From contig JAWQFJ010017003.1 of assembly GCA_034096865.1 (NCBI GenBank), positions 45,001 to 109,000 on the forward strand: 64,000 bases of DNA, read 5' to 3'. Both the position numbers and the translations under genes were made by a program. The stretch comes from Theodoxus fluviatilis. Lineage: Eukaryota > Mollusca > Gastropoda > Cycloneritida > Neritidae. The notes beneath the pieces are model-generated. The model had not been told where the DNA came from and made no database searches. It saw only the letters and a program-made list of their open reading frames with translations. Shown here in pieces: positions 50,921 to 61,472 of this stretch. Each line of letters opens with the position of its first letter. Position 1 is the first letter of the stretch.

Positions 50921-52667
50921 TGGCTAGCAAGAAAAGGCAAGGTAAAAAAACTTTAGCGAAACCGAAATGCGTGTGTTGGTGGAGGAGGTGGCGATGGACG
51001 GGGGCCAATGGCTTTTCAGCAAACTAAACAGCAAGGTCTCAATGGATAAGAAGGAGCGGAGGTGGGTAGATATCGCAGAGAAAGTAACAGCTGTGGGGGT
51101 TGAGAACCGAACATGGAATGAAGTCCGGGAAAAATTCAAATCAATGAAGAACGAACTCATAAAGAGACAGCAGGAGTCTCAGAAGACTGGCGGTGGGAAG
51201 GCCCAGCCTCCAGTGCCATTCGAGGAGACTTTGCTACAAATCATCGGGGCCAGATCAAATCTGATCCATGGAATCAGAGAGGATGAAAGTGAGAACTAAT
51301 AGTACTTCTCTTTTCATTGTTCTGTTGGTGCAGGATATTATTCACCCTTTTATCAGTTGTAAACATTGTAACATGCTTACGCAATGTAATTGAAACTGAT
51401 AATGTATTGATTCTTTCACAGAGGAACTGGACGAAGTAGAAAATGCTGACAAAGAGAACAGTCATGGTGGAAACCCACAGAACCACTGTGGTAAGTAAAG
51501 TTATTGTGCTCTGTCCATGTATAAAATCATGTTGCAGTACACTCAGCACACCAAGAATGCTCTGGTTGGCCTACATGCACACTTCTTCTTCTTGATCTTC
51601 TTGATCTTCTTCTTCTTGTCTTGTCTTGTCATATTACTGGGGTAATCCTTGTACAGGGTAACTAATTCCACAGGTACTCGGGTGTTTGCTGGGTGTGTTT
51701 CTGTAACCTGCACTCACCCGCCTAAGACATGAGTGTCGGGATCTTCATAGTGCATGCGGGATGTTATGCATACTTCAGCTTTTCAGGAGTACGCCTTATA
51801 GTCAGACATGAAGTTTAGTACTGAGAGTGAGATATGTGAATTACTGTTGAGAGTTCTTGTATTCAAGCTGGTGTTGTTTCAACTTTTCTTTTGATTAATT
51901 TGATAGGTGTATTCTAAGGAATGAAAAATGAAAAACTGGCATTAATGCTAACATTTGTTTTCTTCCTTTATATTCATTACTTCATGGCATGGGCATGTAC
52001 AGTGAGGCATTGTTCACAATGTATGTGTGTGTGCGTGGGGGGGGGGGGGGGGTATGGGTTAAGAGTATCAAGAGTTTGTGTGATAGTAGATTTTTACAAT
52101 GTTCTATTTGTACTACTATTGTAGCATTTGTTTCTCTTTTGCAACATTCAGCGTGGAGAGGTCTCTTTGAATGAAACCAGCAGAACACGACAGAGCTAAC
52201 AGATGAAGGGTTTGCCATGGAGGAGGATCAAGAAGGTTGGTGTTTGACTTTCTTCCAAATGTGTATGTTGAATTAATTTTATACATGTAGTAAAATCAGT
52301 CGTATATCTGTAAAAGTGGTGGTTGTTTACACATTGACACTAAATAAGGACTAATATTAAAGACAACTGTGGATTTTGTAATGGTTGTTTATTATTTTGT
52401 GACAAATTAATTAGCTGCTCTGGTGTGTTGCATGTTTCGTTGTACGTCTGCCTTTGTGGCAATATTATATACATAGATCCAGACAAAAACTATAATTTGA
52501 GATGAATAACTTCACTTTTTTAATAAACACAAAAACTTGTTTCCTTGTGAAGTTTATCAAGCAGAATGAGTACAAGAACCGAAAATAAATAGTGAAGTAA
52601 TCAAGTAATGCATTTTCTGTTTCAGTGGTGTACACATTTCTACCAGATCTACCAGCATTTGAAACCG
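50921..52667 (+). CDS. Myb/SANT-like (NAIF1-type) DNA-binding protein of PIF/Harbinger origin
   Basis: Exon 1 (50921-51288) encodes a Myb/SANT-like trihelix domain: MRVLVEEVAMDGGQWLFSKL, KKERRWVDIAEKVTAVGVENRTW, EVREKFKSMKNELIKR and TGGG, the signature of Harbinger Myb-like proteins and of NAIF1. The next exon, 51422-51490, joins in phase 1. Two further phase-1 exons are possible: 52194-52235 (weak acceptor) and 52626-52667. The best ATG (50921, ACATGG context) is one base out of frame with the domain because the A-run at 50944-50950 has seven A; eight would restore it. The in-frame ATG at 50967 lies inside helix 1. Harbinger transposons carry such a protein beside the transposase to bring it to the nucleus and DNA, and a broken transposase lies convergently at 53.0-53.4 kb. 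The final exon is not found. It may be a transposon gene or a domesticated one. Confidence 0.7.
52036..52052 (+). repeat. Poly-G run
   Basis: G homopolymer inside an intron of the Myb/SANT-like gene. Confidence 0.85.
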
Positions 52668-53029
52668 GTATTATTTTTTTAATGTTCTTTCTATGAGCAC
52701 ACAAAAGAATCATAATAATTAAAACAAAAAATAAAATACAATATTAATAAGTAAAGAATGGTTTTTTATTTGTTCAAAACTGAAAACAAAGCAACTTGGT
52801 TAAATTGTATATCAGTTATCATAAATCACTGCAGTGCTAGGCGAGTTCTTGAGCACAATAAATATTTATCTTAATAATCAATGTATACAAATACAACATA
52901 ACAGCACTGAGCAGGCCCTTGAATCGCGGCTGGATTAGAGTCATAAAACGTTTTCTACACACACACTCACAATGCGCGCCGCACACATGAACGCATGTGC
53001 ATCTGATTAAAAGAGCCAATACTTGCTCA

Positions 53030-53409
53030 GTCGAAGCCCATGCTTGCTCAGCTGCGCTTCAATGGCCTGAGAATATAACTGATATTGGTCACCCGCGTCG
53101 AAGTTCTGCTGACGGTGGACTATGCGACCCCAATCAGCTCCCCCACCATGTCCTGAAAAGCGCCGCTCGCGTAGAATCTAAGCGCAAGAAGGACTTGCAG
53201 GACGGGCGTGAGGCTGCCACGACGGTTGGAAACTTCCACGTCCTCTTGCACCGCGTCGGTGATGGCCAAGATTTCCTTTCGATGGAATCTAAACTTTCGG
53301 AACACCTCTTCATCATCGAAGACTTCTAACGGGTGCCTCAGGTCTCGGAATCTCGGTTTTTACGTAAAAGTTGGTCATGCATTCGTTTTTTTAGCACGAT
53401 CGCCGCCAT
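53030..53409 (-). pseudogene. Harbinger transposase (HARBI1-like), N-terminal part, broken
   Basis: Read from 53409 down: a short ATGGCGGCG start, then after a one-base frame change in an A-run near 53363, RFRDLRHPLEVFDDEEVFRK, FRFHRKEILAITDAV, GSLTPVLQVLLALRFYASGA and FQDMVGELIGV. Homology goes on as STVSRTSTRVTN after an in-frame TAG (about 53122) where the family has Gln. The order matches the N-terminal helical region of PIF/Harbinger DDE transposases. The catalytic DDE core is not seen downstream, so it is internally deleted or lost. It faces the Myb/SANT-like gene on +. Confidence 0.85.
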
Positions 53410-53610
53410 CTTGCCTCTCTCGATAACCCCCGGTTATCTATTTATCTTGCCGACATCGGGAGGATAGTTTAACCCTCTGCTTTGACGCGAGGTTAGGGCT
53501 AAATCGCCGTCATGCATAGGAAAATTTAACCCGAGGTCAAGATAACCCGGGGTTAGGGGATAAATCGAGTGTTAAAAAGATAAATCGCCGTTCTGGATAC
53601 TGGCCCTGGG
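53410..53610. repeat. Possible right end of the Harbinger element
   Basis: Rich in TAACCC/GGGTTA blocks and the repeated phrase AAATCGCCG (53501-53510 and 53582-53592). The stretch read on minus from about 53610 (GGGCCAGTATCCAGAA) looks like a Harbinger-type terminus, but no matching left end was found. Confidence 0.3.
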
Positions 53611-54441
53611 CGAAAGCCGGAGGTCGTACGTGTTACGATCCGTTTGCCTTTCTCCTTGGATTAAGACGTAGCCAGAGGAATGGACGTTTGCTTTGGATGA
53701 TGAATCGCGGTACTGCACAAGGCGCTTTGTTTGTGCAACTCCTCCCTCTAAGGAAGTAGAAGAGGCAGCACGCCAAGAGTTACGAAGCTGAAGTAAAAAT
53801 AGCATCAAAGCGTCTTGGTGTATATAATGGCTGTATGTTGTATATTTCCCCTTTCTAAATGAACAGGTGTGATCATCAAAGCAGAGTAAATTATAAGCAT
53901 AGACAGGTGGTTCAGTTAAGTATGAAGGATATTCAAATTCTGAGTAAAACAAAGGCACTTCTGCTGTTATATTAGAACATACTGATAACCGTGGCACTCT
54001 CGACCTTGACTATCATGTAGTAAAATTATCCACATCTGCTGCGACATTGAACACGCTGACCATACAGGGAGCAAGGTAGAGACTGCTGGAGCAAGTGGGA
54101 CAAAGAACGTGACACCTGCAGAGGCAGGTGTCTTCTACGTCACTATCTTGACTTCTACGTCAAACCGCGCGTGGCGGACTGTGTACTCAGCGTTGAGTGC
54201 AACTGATGACTGGCATTGAGCCCCTCCGGCCTATCTTATTCTTATATCCCACTCACGCTCTCCATTTGTGGTCGACTGGCAATGTTTAAAACGAAGGCAG
54301 CATAATAAATGGGTAAAGGGGAATGGTTAAGGCAAGGGCCCTGCACCTGTCTTCAGATCTCCGTCACGACCACTGGCTACGACTCAGGACTATAGTGTTC
54401 CTTCCTTGTATGCACAGTGCTCAGATGGCAGGTCGGGAAGA
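53611..54441. other. Anonymous DNA
   Basis: A minus frame of 141 codons (53572-53997) shows no domain. Nothing else recognised. Confidence 0.4.
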
Positions 54442-54864
54442 GAGGCGGGGCCATTCTAATCCACTAGAGACTTCGCCTGCCGGCGAAAGAGTCTCTAGCA
54501 AAGTTTATATCACGTGATGGAAGGTTTCAGTCCCAAATATTCAACTAGAGGTCACACGAGAGGTTTGTGAGATAGCCCTCTGCTCCCTGACATACGCCGT
54601 TAAAGTAGTTCTGAGACTATTTCGCACAAAACACATACATTACGCTTGTTGAGGCAATAATCAAGCGTTTAATCGATAAAATAAAATGTTTGTGAAGAAA
54701 TGGAAACAAGTTTTGACATCTGAATGATTTCTGTAAAAAGTGGAGAGAAAAAGTATCCGGAGTGAACTATTTTTGGCGCAATGCTGTTATGCGAAGGATC
54801 AAGTCTATTACGCATTCATTGCGAATTGCGCCAGAGTCACTCGGGTTCACAGAATGAGGCGGGG
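54442..54864. repeat. Candidate small transposable element between GAGGCGGGGC direct repeats
   Basis: The 10-bp word GAGGCGGGGC occurs at 54442-54451 and 54855-54864. Between them lie a strong palindrome (54464-54498) and GCGAATTGCGCC-type motifs. The inner ends share only ATTCT...CC in inverted order. Parts recur at 981-1060. It may be a non-autonomous element with a 10-bp duplication, or chance. Confidence 0.35.
54464..54498. repeat. 35-bp palindrome (CTAGAGACT...AGTCTCTAG)
   Basis: Arms CTAGAGACT and AGTCTCTAG are perfect complements, with TCGCC/GGCGA inside them and a short TGCC centre. It would form a stable hairpin or cruciform. Confidence 0.9.
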
Positions 54865-54879
54865 CTAGTGTCTGCAGAA

Positions 54880-57790
54880 TGGCAGTGGAGAGTAGATGGA
54901 CTGCAGTGTGGCAGTGGAGAGTAGGGGGACTGCAGCGTGGCAGTGGAGACTGGAGGGACTGCAGCGTGGCAGTGGAGAGTAGAGGGACTGCAGTATGACA
55001 GTGGAGAGTAGGGGGACTGCAGCGTGGCAGTGGAGAGTAGAGGGACTGCAGCGTGGCAGTGGAGAGTAGAGGGACTGCAGTATGACAGTGGAGAGTAGAG
55101 GGACTGCAGCGTGGCAGTGGAGAGTAGAGGGACTGCAGTGTGGCAGTGGAGAGTAGAGGGACTGTAGTATGGCAGTGGAGAGTAGAGGGACTGCAGTGTG
55201 GCAGTGGAGAGTAGAGGGACTGCAGTATGGCAGTGGAGAGTAGAGGTACTGCAGTGTGGCAGTGGAGAGTAGGGGGACTGCAGCGTGGCAGTGGAGAGTA
55301 GAGGGACTGCAGTGTGGCAGTGGAGAGTAGAGGGACTGCAGTGTGGCAGTGGAGACTAGAGGGACTGCAGCGTGGCCGTGGAGAGTAGAGGGACTGCAGC
55401 GTGGCAGTGGAGAGTAGAGGGACTGCAGTGTGACAGTGGAGAGTAGAGGTACTTCAGTGTGACAGTGGAGAGTAGAGGTACTGCAGTGTGGCAGAGGAGA
55501 GTAGAGGGACTGCAGTGTGGCAGTGGAGAGTAGAGGGACTGCAGCGTGGCAGTGGAGAGTAGAGGGACTGCAGTGTGGCAGTGGAGAGTAGAGGGACTGC
55601 AGTGTGGCAGTGGAGAGTAGAGGGACTGCAGTGTGGCAGTGGAGAGTAGAGGGACTGCAGCGTGGCAGTGGAGAGTAGAGGGACTGCAGCGTGGCAGTGG
55701 AGAGTAGAGGGACTGCAGCGTGGCAGTGGAGAGTAGAGGGACTGCAGTATGGCAGTGGAGAGTAGAGGGACTGCAGCGTGGCAGTGGAGAGTAGAGGGAC
55801 TGCAGCGTGGCAGTGGAGAGTAGAGGGACTGCAGCGTGGCAGTGGAGAGTAGAGGGACTGCAGCGTGGCAGTGGAGAGTAGAGGGACTGCAGCGTGGCAG
55901 TGGAGAGTAGAGGGACTGCAGCGTGGCAGTGGAGAGTAGAGGGACTGCAGCGTGGCAGTGGAGAGTAGAGGGACTGCAGCGTGGCAGTGGAGAGTAGAGG
56001 GACTGCAGCGTGGCAGTGGAGAGTAGAGGGACTGCAGCGTGGCAGTGGAGAGTAGAGGGACTGCAGCGTGGCAGTGGAGAGTAGAGGGACTGCAGCGTGG
56101 CAGTGGAGAGTAGAGGGACTGCAGCGTGGCAGTGGAGAGTAGAGGTACTGCAGTGTGGCAGTGGAGAGTAGAGGGACTGCAGCGTGGCAGTGGAGAGTAG
56201 AGGGACTGCAGTATGGCAGTGGAGAGTAGAGGGACTGCAGGATGACAGTGGAGAGTAGGGGGACTGCAGTGTGGCAGTGGAGAGTAGAGGGACTGCAGCG
56301 TGGCAGTGGAGAGTAGAGGGACTGCAGCGTGGCAGTGGAGAGTAGAGGGACTGCAGCGTGGCAGTGGAGAGTAGGGGGACTGCAGTGTGGCAGTGGAGAG
56401 TAGAGGGACTGCAGCGTGGCAGTGGAGAGTAGAGGGACTGCAGCGTGGCAGTGGAGAGTAGAGGGACTGCAGCGTGGCAGTGGAGAGTAGGGGGACTGCA
56501 GGATGGCAGTGGAGAGTAGGGGGACTGCAGCGTGGCAGTGGAGAGTAGAGGGACTGCAGCGTGGCAGTGGAGAGTAGAGGGACTGCAGTGTGGCAGTGGA
56601 GAGTAGAGGGACTGCAGCGTGGCAGTGGAGAGTAGAGGTACTGCAGCGTGGCAGTGGAGAGTAGAGGGACTGCAGCGTGGCAGTGGAGAGTAGAGGGACT
56701 GCAGTATGGCAGTGGAGAGTAGAGGTACTGCAGTGTGGCAGTGGAGAGTAGGGGGACTGCAGCGTGGCAGTGGAGAGTAGAGGGACTGCAGCGTGGCAGT
56801 GGAGAGTAGAGGGACTGCAGCGTGGCAGTGGAGAGTAGGGGGACTGCAGCGTGGCCGTGGAGAGTAGAGGGACTGCAGTGTGGCAGTGGAGAGTAGAGGG
56901 ACTGCAGCGTGGCAGTGGAGAGTAGGGGGACTGCAGGATGGCAGTGGAGAGTAGAGGGACTGCAGCGTGGCAGTGGAGAGTAGGGGGACTGCAGCGTGGC
57001 AGTGGAGAGTAGAGGGACTGCAGTGTGGCAGTGGAGAGTAGGGGGACTGCAATGTGACAGTGGAGAGTAGAGGGACTGCAGTATGGCAGTGGAGAGTAGA
57101 GGGACTGCAGTGTGGCAGTGGAGAGTAGAGGGACTGCAGTGTGACAGTGGAGAGTAGAGGGACTGCAGCGTGGCAGTGGAGAGTAGGGGGACTGCAATGT
57201 GACAGTGGAGAGTAGAGGGACTGCAGTACGGCAGTGGAGAGTAGGGGGACTGCAGTGTGGCAGTGGAGAGTAGAGGGACTGCAATGTGGCAGTGGAGTGT
57301 AGGGGGACTGCAGCGTGGCAGTGGAGAGTAGAGGGACTGCAGTGTGGCAGTGGAGAGTAGGGGGACTGCAGCGTGGCAGTGGAGAGTAGAGGGACTGCAG
57401 CGTGGCAGTGGAGAGTAGAGGGACTGCAGTGTGGCAGTGGAGAGTAGAGGGACTGCAGTGTGGCAGTGGAGAGTAGAGGGACTGCAGTATGGCAGTGGAG
57501 AGTAGGGGGACTGCAATGTGGCAGTGGAGAGTAGGGGGACTGCAGCGATGCAGCGGAGAGTAGAGGGACTGCAGTGTGGCAGTGGAGAGTAGAGAGACTT
57601 CAGTATGACAGTGGAGAGTAGATGGACTGCAGTGTGGCAGTGGAGAGTAGGGGGACTGCAATGTGACAGTGGAAAGTAGAGGGACTGCAGTGTGGCAGTG
57701 GAGAGTAGGGGGACTGCAGCGTGGCAGTGGAGAGTAGAGGGACTGCAGTAAGGCAGTGGAGAGTAGAAAGACTGCAGTATGGGAAGGAAC
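54880..57790 (-). repeat. 29-bp minisatellite, about 100 units
   Basis: Unit GGCAGTGGAGAGTAGAGGGA plus CTGCAGCGT. Sites vary between CGTGG, TGTGG, TATGG and ATGTG, and AGAGG/AGGGG. No net length change occurs over about 2.9 kb, because the minus frames stay open throughout (980, 735 and 642 codons). Three units make a 29-residue period, so these frames are repeat artefacts. There are no spacers, so it is not CRISPR. Confidence 0.97.
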
Positions 57791-58785
57791 AGTGGAAATG
57801 AAACCAATATCAGTTAAACAAAGCTAGAGGCTCGGAATGCAGAACTAGAGAGCATTGGACACAAGGAAGCCGATTGATGAGTGAATGGAGAAGCCACGTC
57901 TATGTCATAGTGATGCGATGTTGCATGTCAAGCTGGAGTCGGTAGGGTGGTGTGGGTGTTTGGAGTTGTGGGGAGAACCGGTGGGGTTGGGATCGGGGTG
58001 AGGGGTGGGAGGTAGGGTTAGGTGGAGGTGGCGAGAGGGAGAAGACTGTGGGGGTGGTAAGTGTGACAGAGTGCGTCCACCCCAGAACACTCCGACTGTG
58101 TTCAAGGAGTGTAATGGATCACGTGACCTCGACAGAGGAAACAGTATATGTCCAGCTCGTTTTTCAGCAGTTGGCGAATTCGCCTTCTCCGTCACGTAAG
58201 GTTAAATCCGTATGGGAAATGTCACGCCATTCGTTTGTTGTTCCACTGTACAGAGGAAGAGAGCGCATTGCCATCCTTGCGTCCACAACCTCGAGAGAAA
58301 ACCGAGCAGACACTCCGTGTGCATTTCCTGCATCACACCAGCAAGGTGATGAACCATATAATGTCACGTTCGAGACACATCCACGACCCTGGGTTCTTAC
58401 TTAATCCTCAAACCGTTCCTAAACAAGCAAGAGGCATTACCCAGGCGGCATTTTTCATCTCTCTTCCTCTCTCTCGGTTTGCACGAGTAAATCATCTCAC
58501 CTTACTTCAACGGGCAGCGCGCAGTTCAGCGAGTACGACAGCACCCACACACACTGCTCGGCCCCCGATCGTCCTGCATTTCTTCACGCACGCCACCGAG
58601 GCTGTTCCGCAGAGGGCTGGGGCGACAGCCGTGGCTGGTGTCTTGTCACAGGGGCAGTTATGCGGCCTTTGCCTCGTGATAAAAGCCGCCTCGCCCGACC
58701 CGCGTGCCATCCCCCGCCCTACGGAACGCTATCGCATCCAGGGCCTCGGGACAGAAGCCAGGATCAGGACCTCTTGGATGGAGGG
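57791..58785. other. Anonymous DNA
   Basis: G-rich stretch 57945-58060. A 226-codon + frame (58148-58828) has no recognised domain and ends in a GAAC repeat, so it is not called a gene. Confidence 0.4.
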
Positions 58786-58885
58786 AACGAACGAACGAAC
58801 GAACGAACTTTATTTTACAAGGGTATAGTGAATTAGGCAGTATTGCCTTTCTTACATTCAGCCCTTGAGGCAAAATATTCAAATG
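58786..58885 (-). mobile_element. Retroelement 3' tail (AATAAA plus (GTTC)n)
   Basis: Read on minus, about 75 bp ending in AATAAA is followed directly by (GTTC)n (58786-58807 on +), the layout of a LINE or SINE 3' end. Only the tail survives, cut off near a GA tract on its 5' side. Confidence 0.5.
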
Positions 58886-58889
58886 TGGG

Positions 58890-58892
<3 letters not shown>

Positions 58893-58952
<60 letters not shown>

Positions 58953-59134
58953 GGAGCTGGGGAAAGGGGAGGAAGGGAAGAGAGAATGAGAGTAAGAGAA
59001 TAGAGAGAGAGAGAGAGAGATGGAGGGAGAGAGAGGAATGAGGGAGAGAGATAAGGGAGAGAGGGAGATGAGGGAGAGAAATGAGGGAGAGAGATGGGGG
59101 AGAGAGATGGAGGAGAGAGAGAGAGAGATGAGAA

Positions 59135-59135
<1 letters not shown>
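58893..59135 (+). repeat. (GA)n and GA-rich purine tract
   Basis: Pure GA 58893-58940, a G-run at 58941-58953, then GA/GGGA-rich to 59135. Confidence 0.94.
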
Positions 59136-59228
<93 letters not shown>

Positions 59229-59251
59229 GCGCTGACAGGGGCAGATACGCT

Positions 59252-59309
<58 letters not shown>

Positions 59310-59350
59310 GCAGGCAGACAGCAGGCAGACAGACAGGCGGACGGACGGAC
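59136..59350 (+). repeat. (GACA)n microsatellite, two tracts
   Basis: GACA units 59137-59226 and 59259-59335 with GACG and GGCA variants, split by a short unique piece. Confidence 0.95.
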
Positions 59351-59511
59351 AGAAAGAGACGGAAGCAGGCAGAGCGGAAATTGCAGAGGTGAGGTCTCTA
59401 GATGCCTTATTTGAACCATTGTAGCTGTCTGTTGACTCCTGGATAATGTCGCGATCTTTCACAGCAGTAAAATCAACCCACAGTCTTGCCCTGGCGTGTC
59501 TAAAGTGGCAT

Positions 59512-59513
<2 letters not shown>

Positions 59514-59568
<55 letters not shown>
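59514..59568 (+). repeat. (CT)n microsatellite
   Basis: About 27 CT units. Confidence 0.96.
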
Positions 59569-59572
<4 letters not shown>

Positions 59573-60044
59573 AAATGCTTTTTCAGTTCTGAGAGTCTTT
59601 CTTAATCAACACTCTCCACAAGAGCGACAAAATGGCAGCCGTCTAAGCGACGCTGTCTTTTTATTGTACAAGCACAAGCCGTTTTGATTCTTGTAGCAAG
59701 AGCATCGTCTCAAAAAGTTTTCAAATGACATTTCAGGTAGCGGTTTCTGGTTTCTTTCTAGCTTTCTAGGGACGCAAAAAGATTTACTGAAATGCACACG
59801 TTCTGGAGGTAACCGGTTTTCCAGAAAATGTGCAAGAGGCTAATTATATCAGCGGTGACATCATACCAAAGAACCCGTTCACTACCTCCAGCCTTCTCAA
59901 GAAATGGCAAATCACCCATACTTCTCCCCAAGCCCCTTCCCCTAACCCCCCCCCCCCCTTCCCCTCCAAACCCCTACCTTGAACCGCCAGCAACCACACC
60001 TTTGCATGGCTTGAGGAGGTGGAGGATGATCATGTATTAAGTTT

Positions 60045-60205
60045 TATGGCCTGTCAGTCTTTCTAGGCTATGTGAGGCATTTGATCATGAACATCCGGGG
60101 AGATGGTTAAACTAAGTAAGAGCAAGGTTAAGTGTCCATTTCCCTTGTATTTTGCCTTTCACGAATCGCGTAGGGAGACGCGGTGGGTCTAATCCAAAGA
60201 TTTAT
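60045..60205 (+). repeat. SINE-like dispersed repeat, copy 2
   Basis: Partner of 42640-42790. It shares CGTAGGGAGACGCGGTGG exactly (60169-60186) and is followed by GGGTCTAATCC (60185-60195), again B-box-like. Confidence 0.45.
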
Positions 60206-60218
60206 CTTACCCCCAACC

Positions 60219-60325
60219 GACGGTGGGTGGGTGTGAAGGGGTGGGTGTGGAGGGGTGGGAGGGGTGGGTGTGGAGGGGTGGGTGTGGAGGGGTTGGAGGG
60301 GTGGGTTTGGAGGGGTGGTGGTGTG
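60219..60325 (+). repeat. G-rich GGGGTGGGTGTGGA-type minisatellite
   Basis: Imperfect units of GGGGTGGGTGTGGA and GGGGTGGGA. The closely spaced runs of 3-4 G could fold as G-quadruplexes. Confidence 0.85.
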
Positions 60326-61410
60326 ACGTTTGAGGAATCTGGTCCTCCTTCACGACTGACTCATTCCTATTCCACCTCTTTCCTGAATCCACTAATAGTT
60401 TCCCACGACATCATGAAGGATTGTCCGAAAATGTACTTTCTTCTAATGCAGTGAGGAGCATGCAGTCGCTCTTTTCAAAGCGCGGTGCCCAAGCGTGGAA
60501 TTTTATCTTGAAAAGCTGAAAGCGACACCCCAGTCTCGCCATACCTGTCCTTGTGCCCGCTACGGCGTGAAATCGGGCGTAGTCCGACAAAAATCTGTGG
60601 GAAAATATTGATTGAAAGCGACACCCATCCAGCGTGGAAAGGGTCTGTGTTGTCAAGTGGCAGGGTTAACAGACTCGCCCCGAAGATAAGATTTTTGCGC
60701 CTCATGAAGCATGAGTCATCCACCGTGAGAAGTTTAGACGTAGAGAAATATAAACTCCCGATTTATTCAGCTCTGTGCAGGCCAGAAAAATGTTTTCTTT
60801 TGCATATAGAACTCATGAAAATATTTTCACTAAAGACTCCATTCTCGGTACTTCCTGAACGTAGCAAGAGTCTTCACAAGCGAGACCACCAGGATTTCTA
60901 CGAACACGAGACGCACTTGCCAATGAGTCGTTTACAAACCGCTGTGTCTTGGAATGGTTTTCACTATAGTCACTCATAAAGTCGTGTATAACACGGTGTT
61001 ACGAAAAATGACGCAGTTCGCTCTGTTACCTTTTCTTTTATATGCATCTTGTCGTTTATTATTGAGAATGATGACAGATGAGTAGCGATTAAAAACAATA
61101 TACACCACAAAGGACTCACGAAAACAACACAACAGTACACTCCATTCTGCCCTTGCAGCATTGACCAAGAAAAGATGTCGATGTTTTCAAGCAGGGCAAG
61201 GTATACGGTGAATCTTATCTTATTTTTGCAGTCTTTCAACACATTTGTTGCGCCTTTCATATATTTCTGCCTCAGATGTAGTCGCAGCGATAACGAAAAT
61301 GTGCTCTCTACGCAGAGACAGTGGTCATTCATTGCAACTGGTCTACAATTTCGATGGTCAAGATTTTGACTCACGCCTCCATGAAAGGACGGACGAACGG
61401 ACGGACGAAT
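60326..61410. other. Anonymous DNA
   Basis: No gene or repeat recognised. A 172-codon minus frame (60970-61488) runs into the GGCA repeat and has no recognised domain. Confidence 0.4.
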
Positions 61411-61441
61411 AGACAGGCAGGCAGGCTGGCAGAAAGGCATG

Positions 61442-61472
<31 letters not shown>
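61411..61472 (+). repeat. (GGCA)n microsatellite
   Basis: GGCA units with AAAGGCAT interruptions; preceded by GGAC-type units (61388-61408). Confidence 0.93.

Noticed and set aside
54865..57807. 980-codon minus-strand open frame
   Set aside because: It is the 29-bp minisatellite read through. Two other minus frames are open over the same DNA for 735 and 642 codons, which no real gene shows.
58148..58828. 226-codon + open frame
   Set aside because: No domain, composition like the surrounding GC-rich DNA, and it ends in the GAAC repeat of a retroelement tail.
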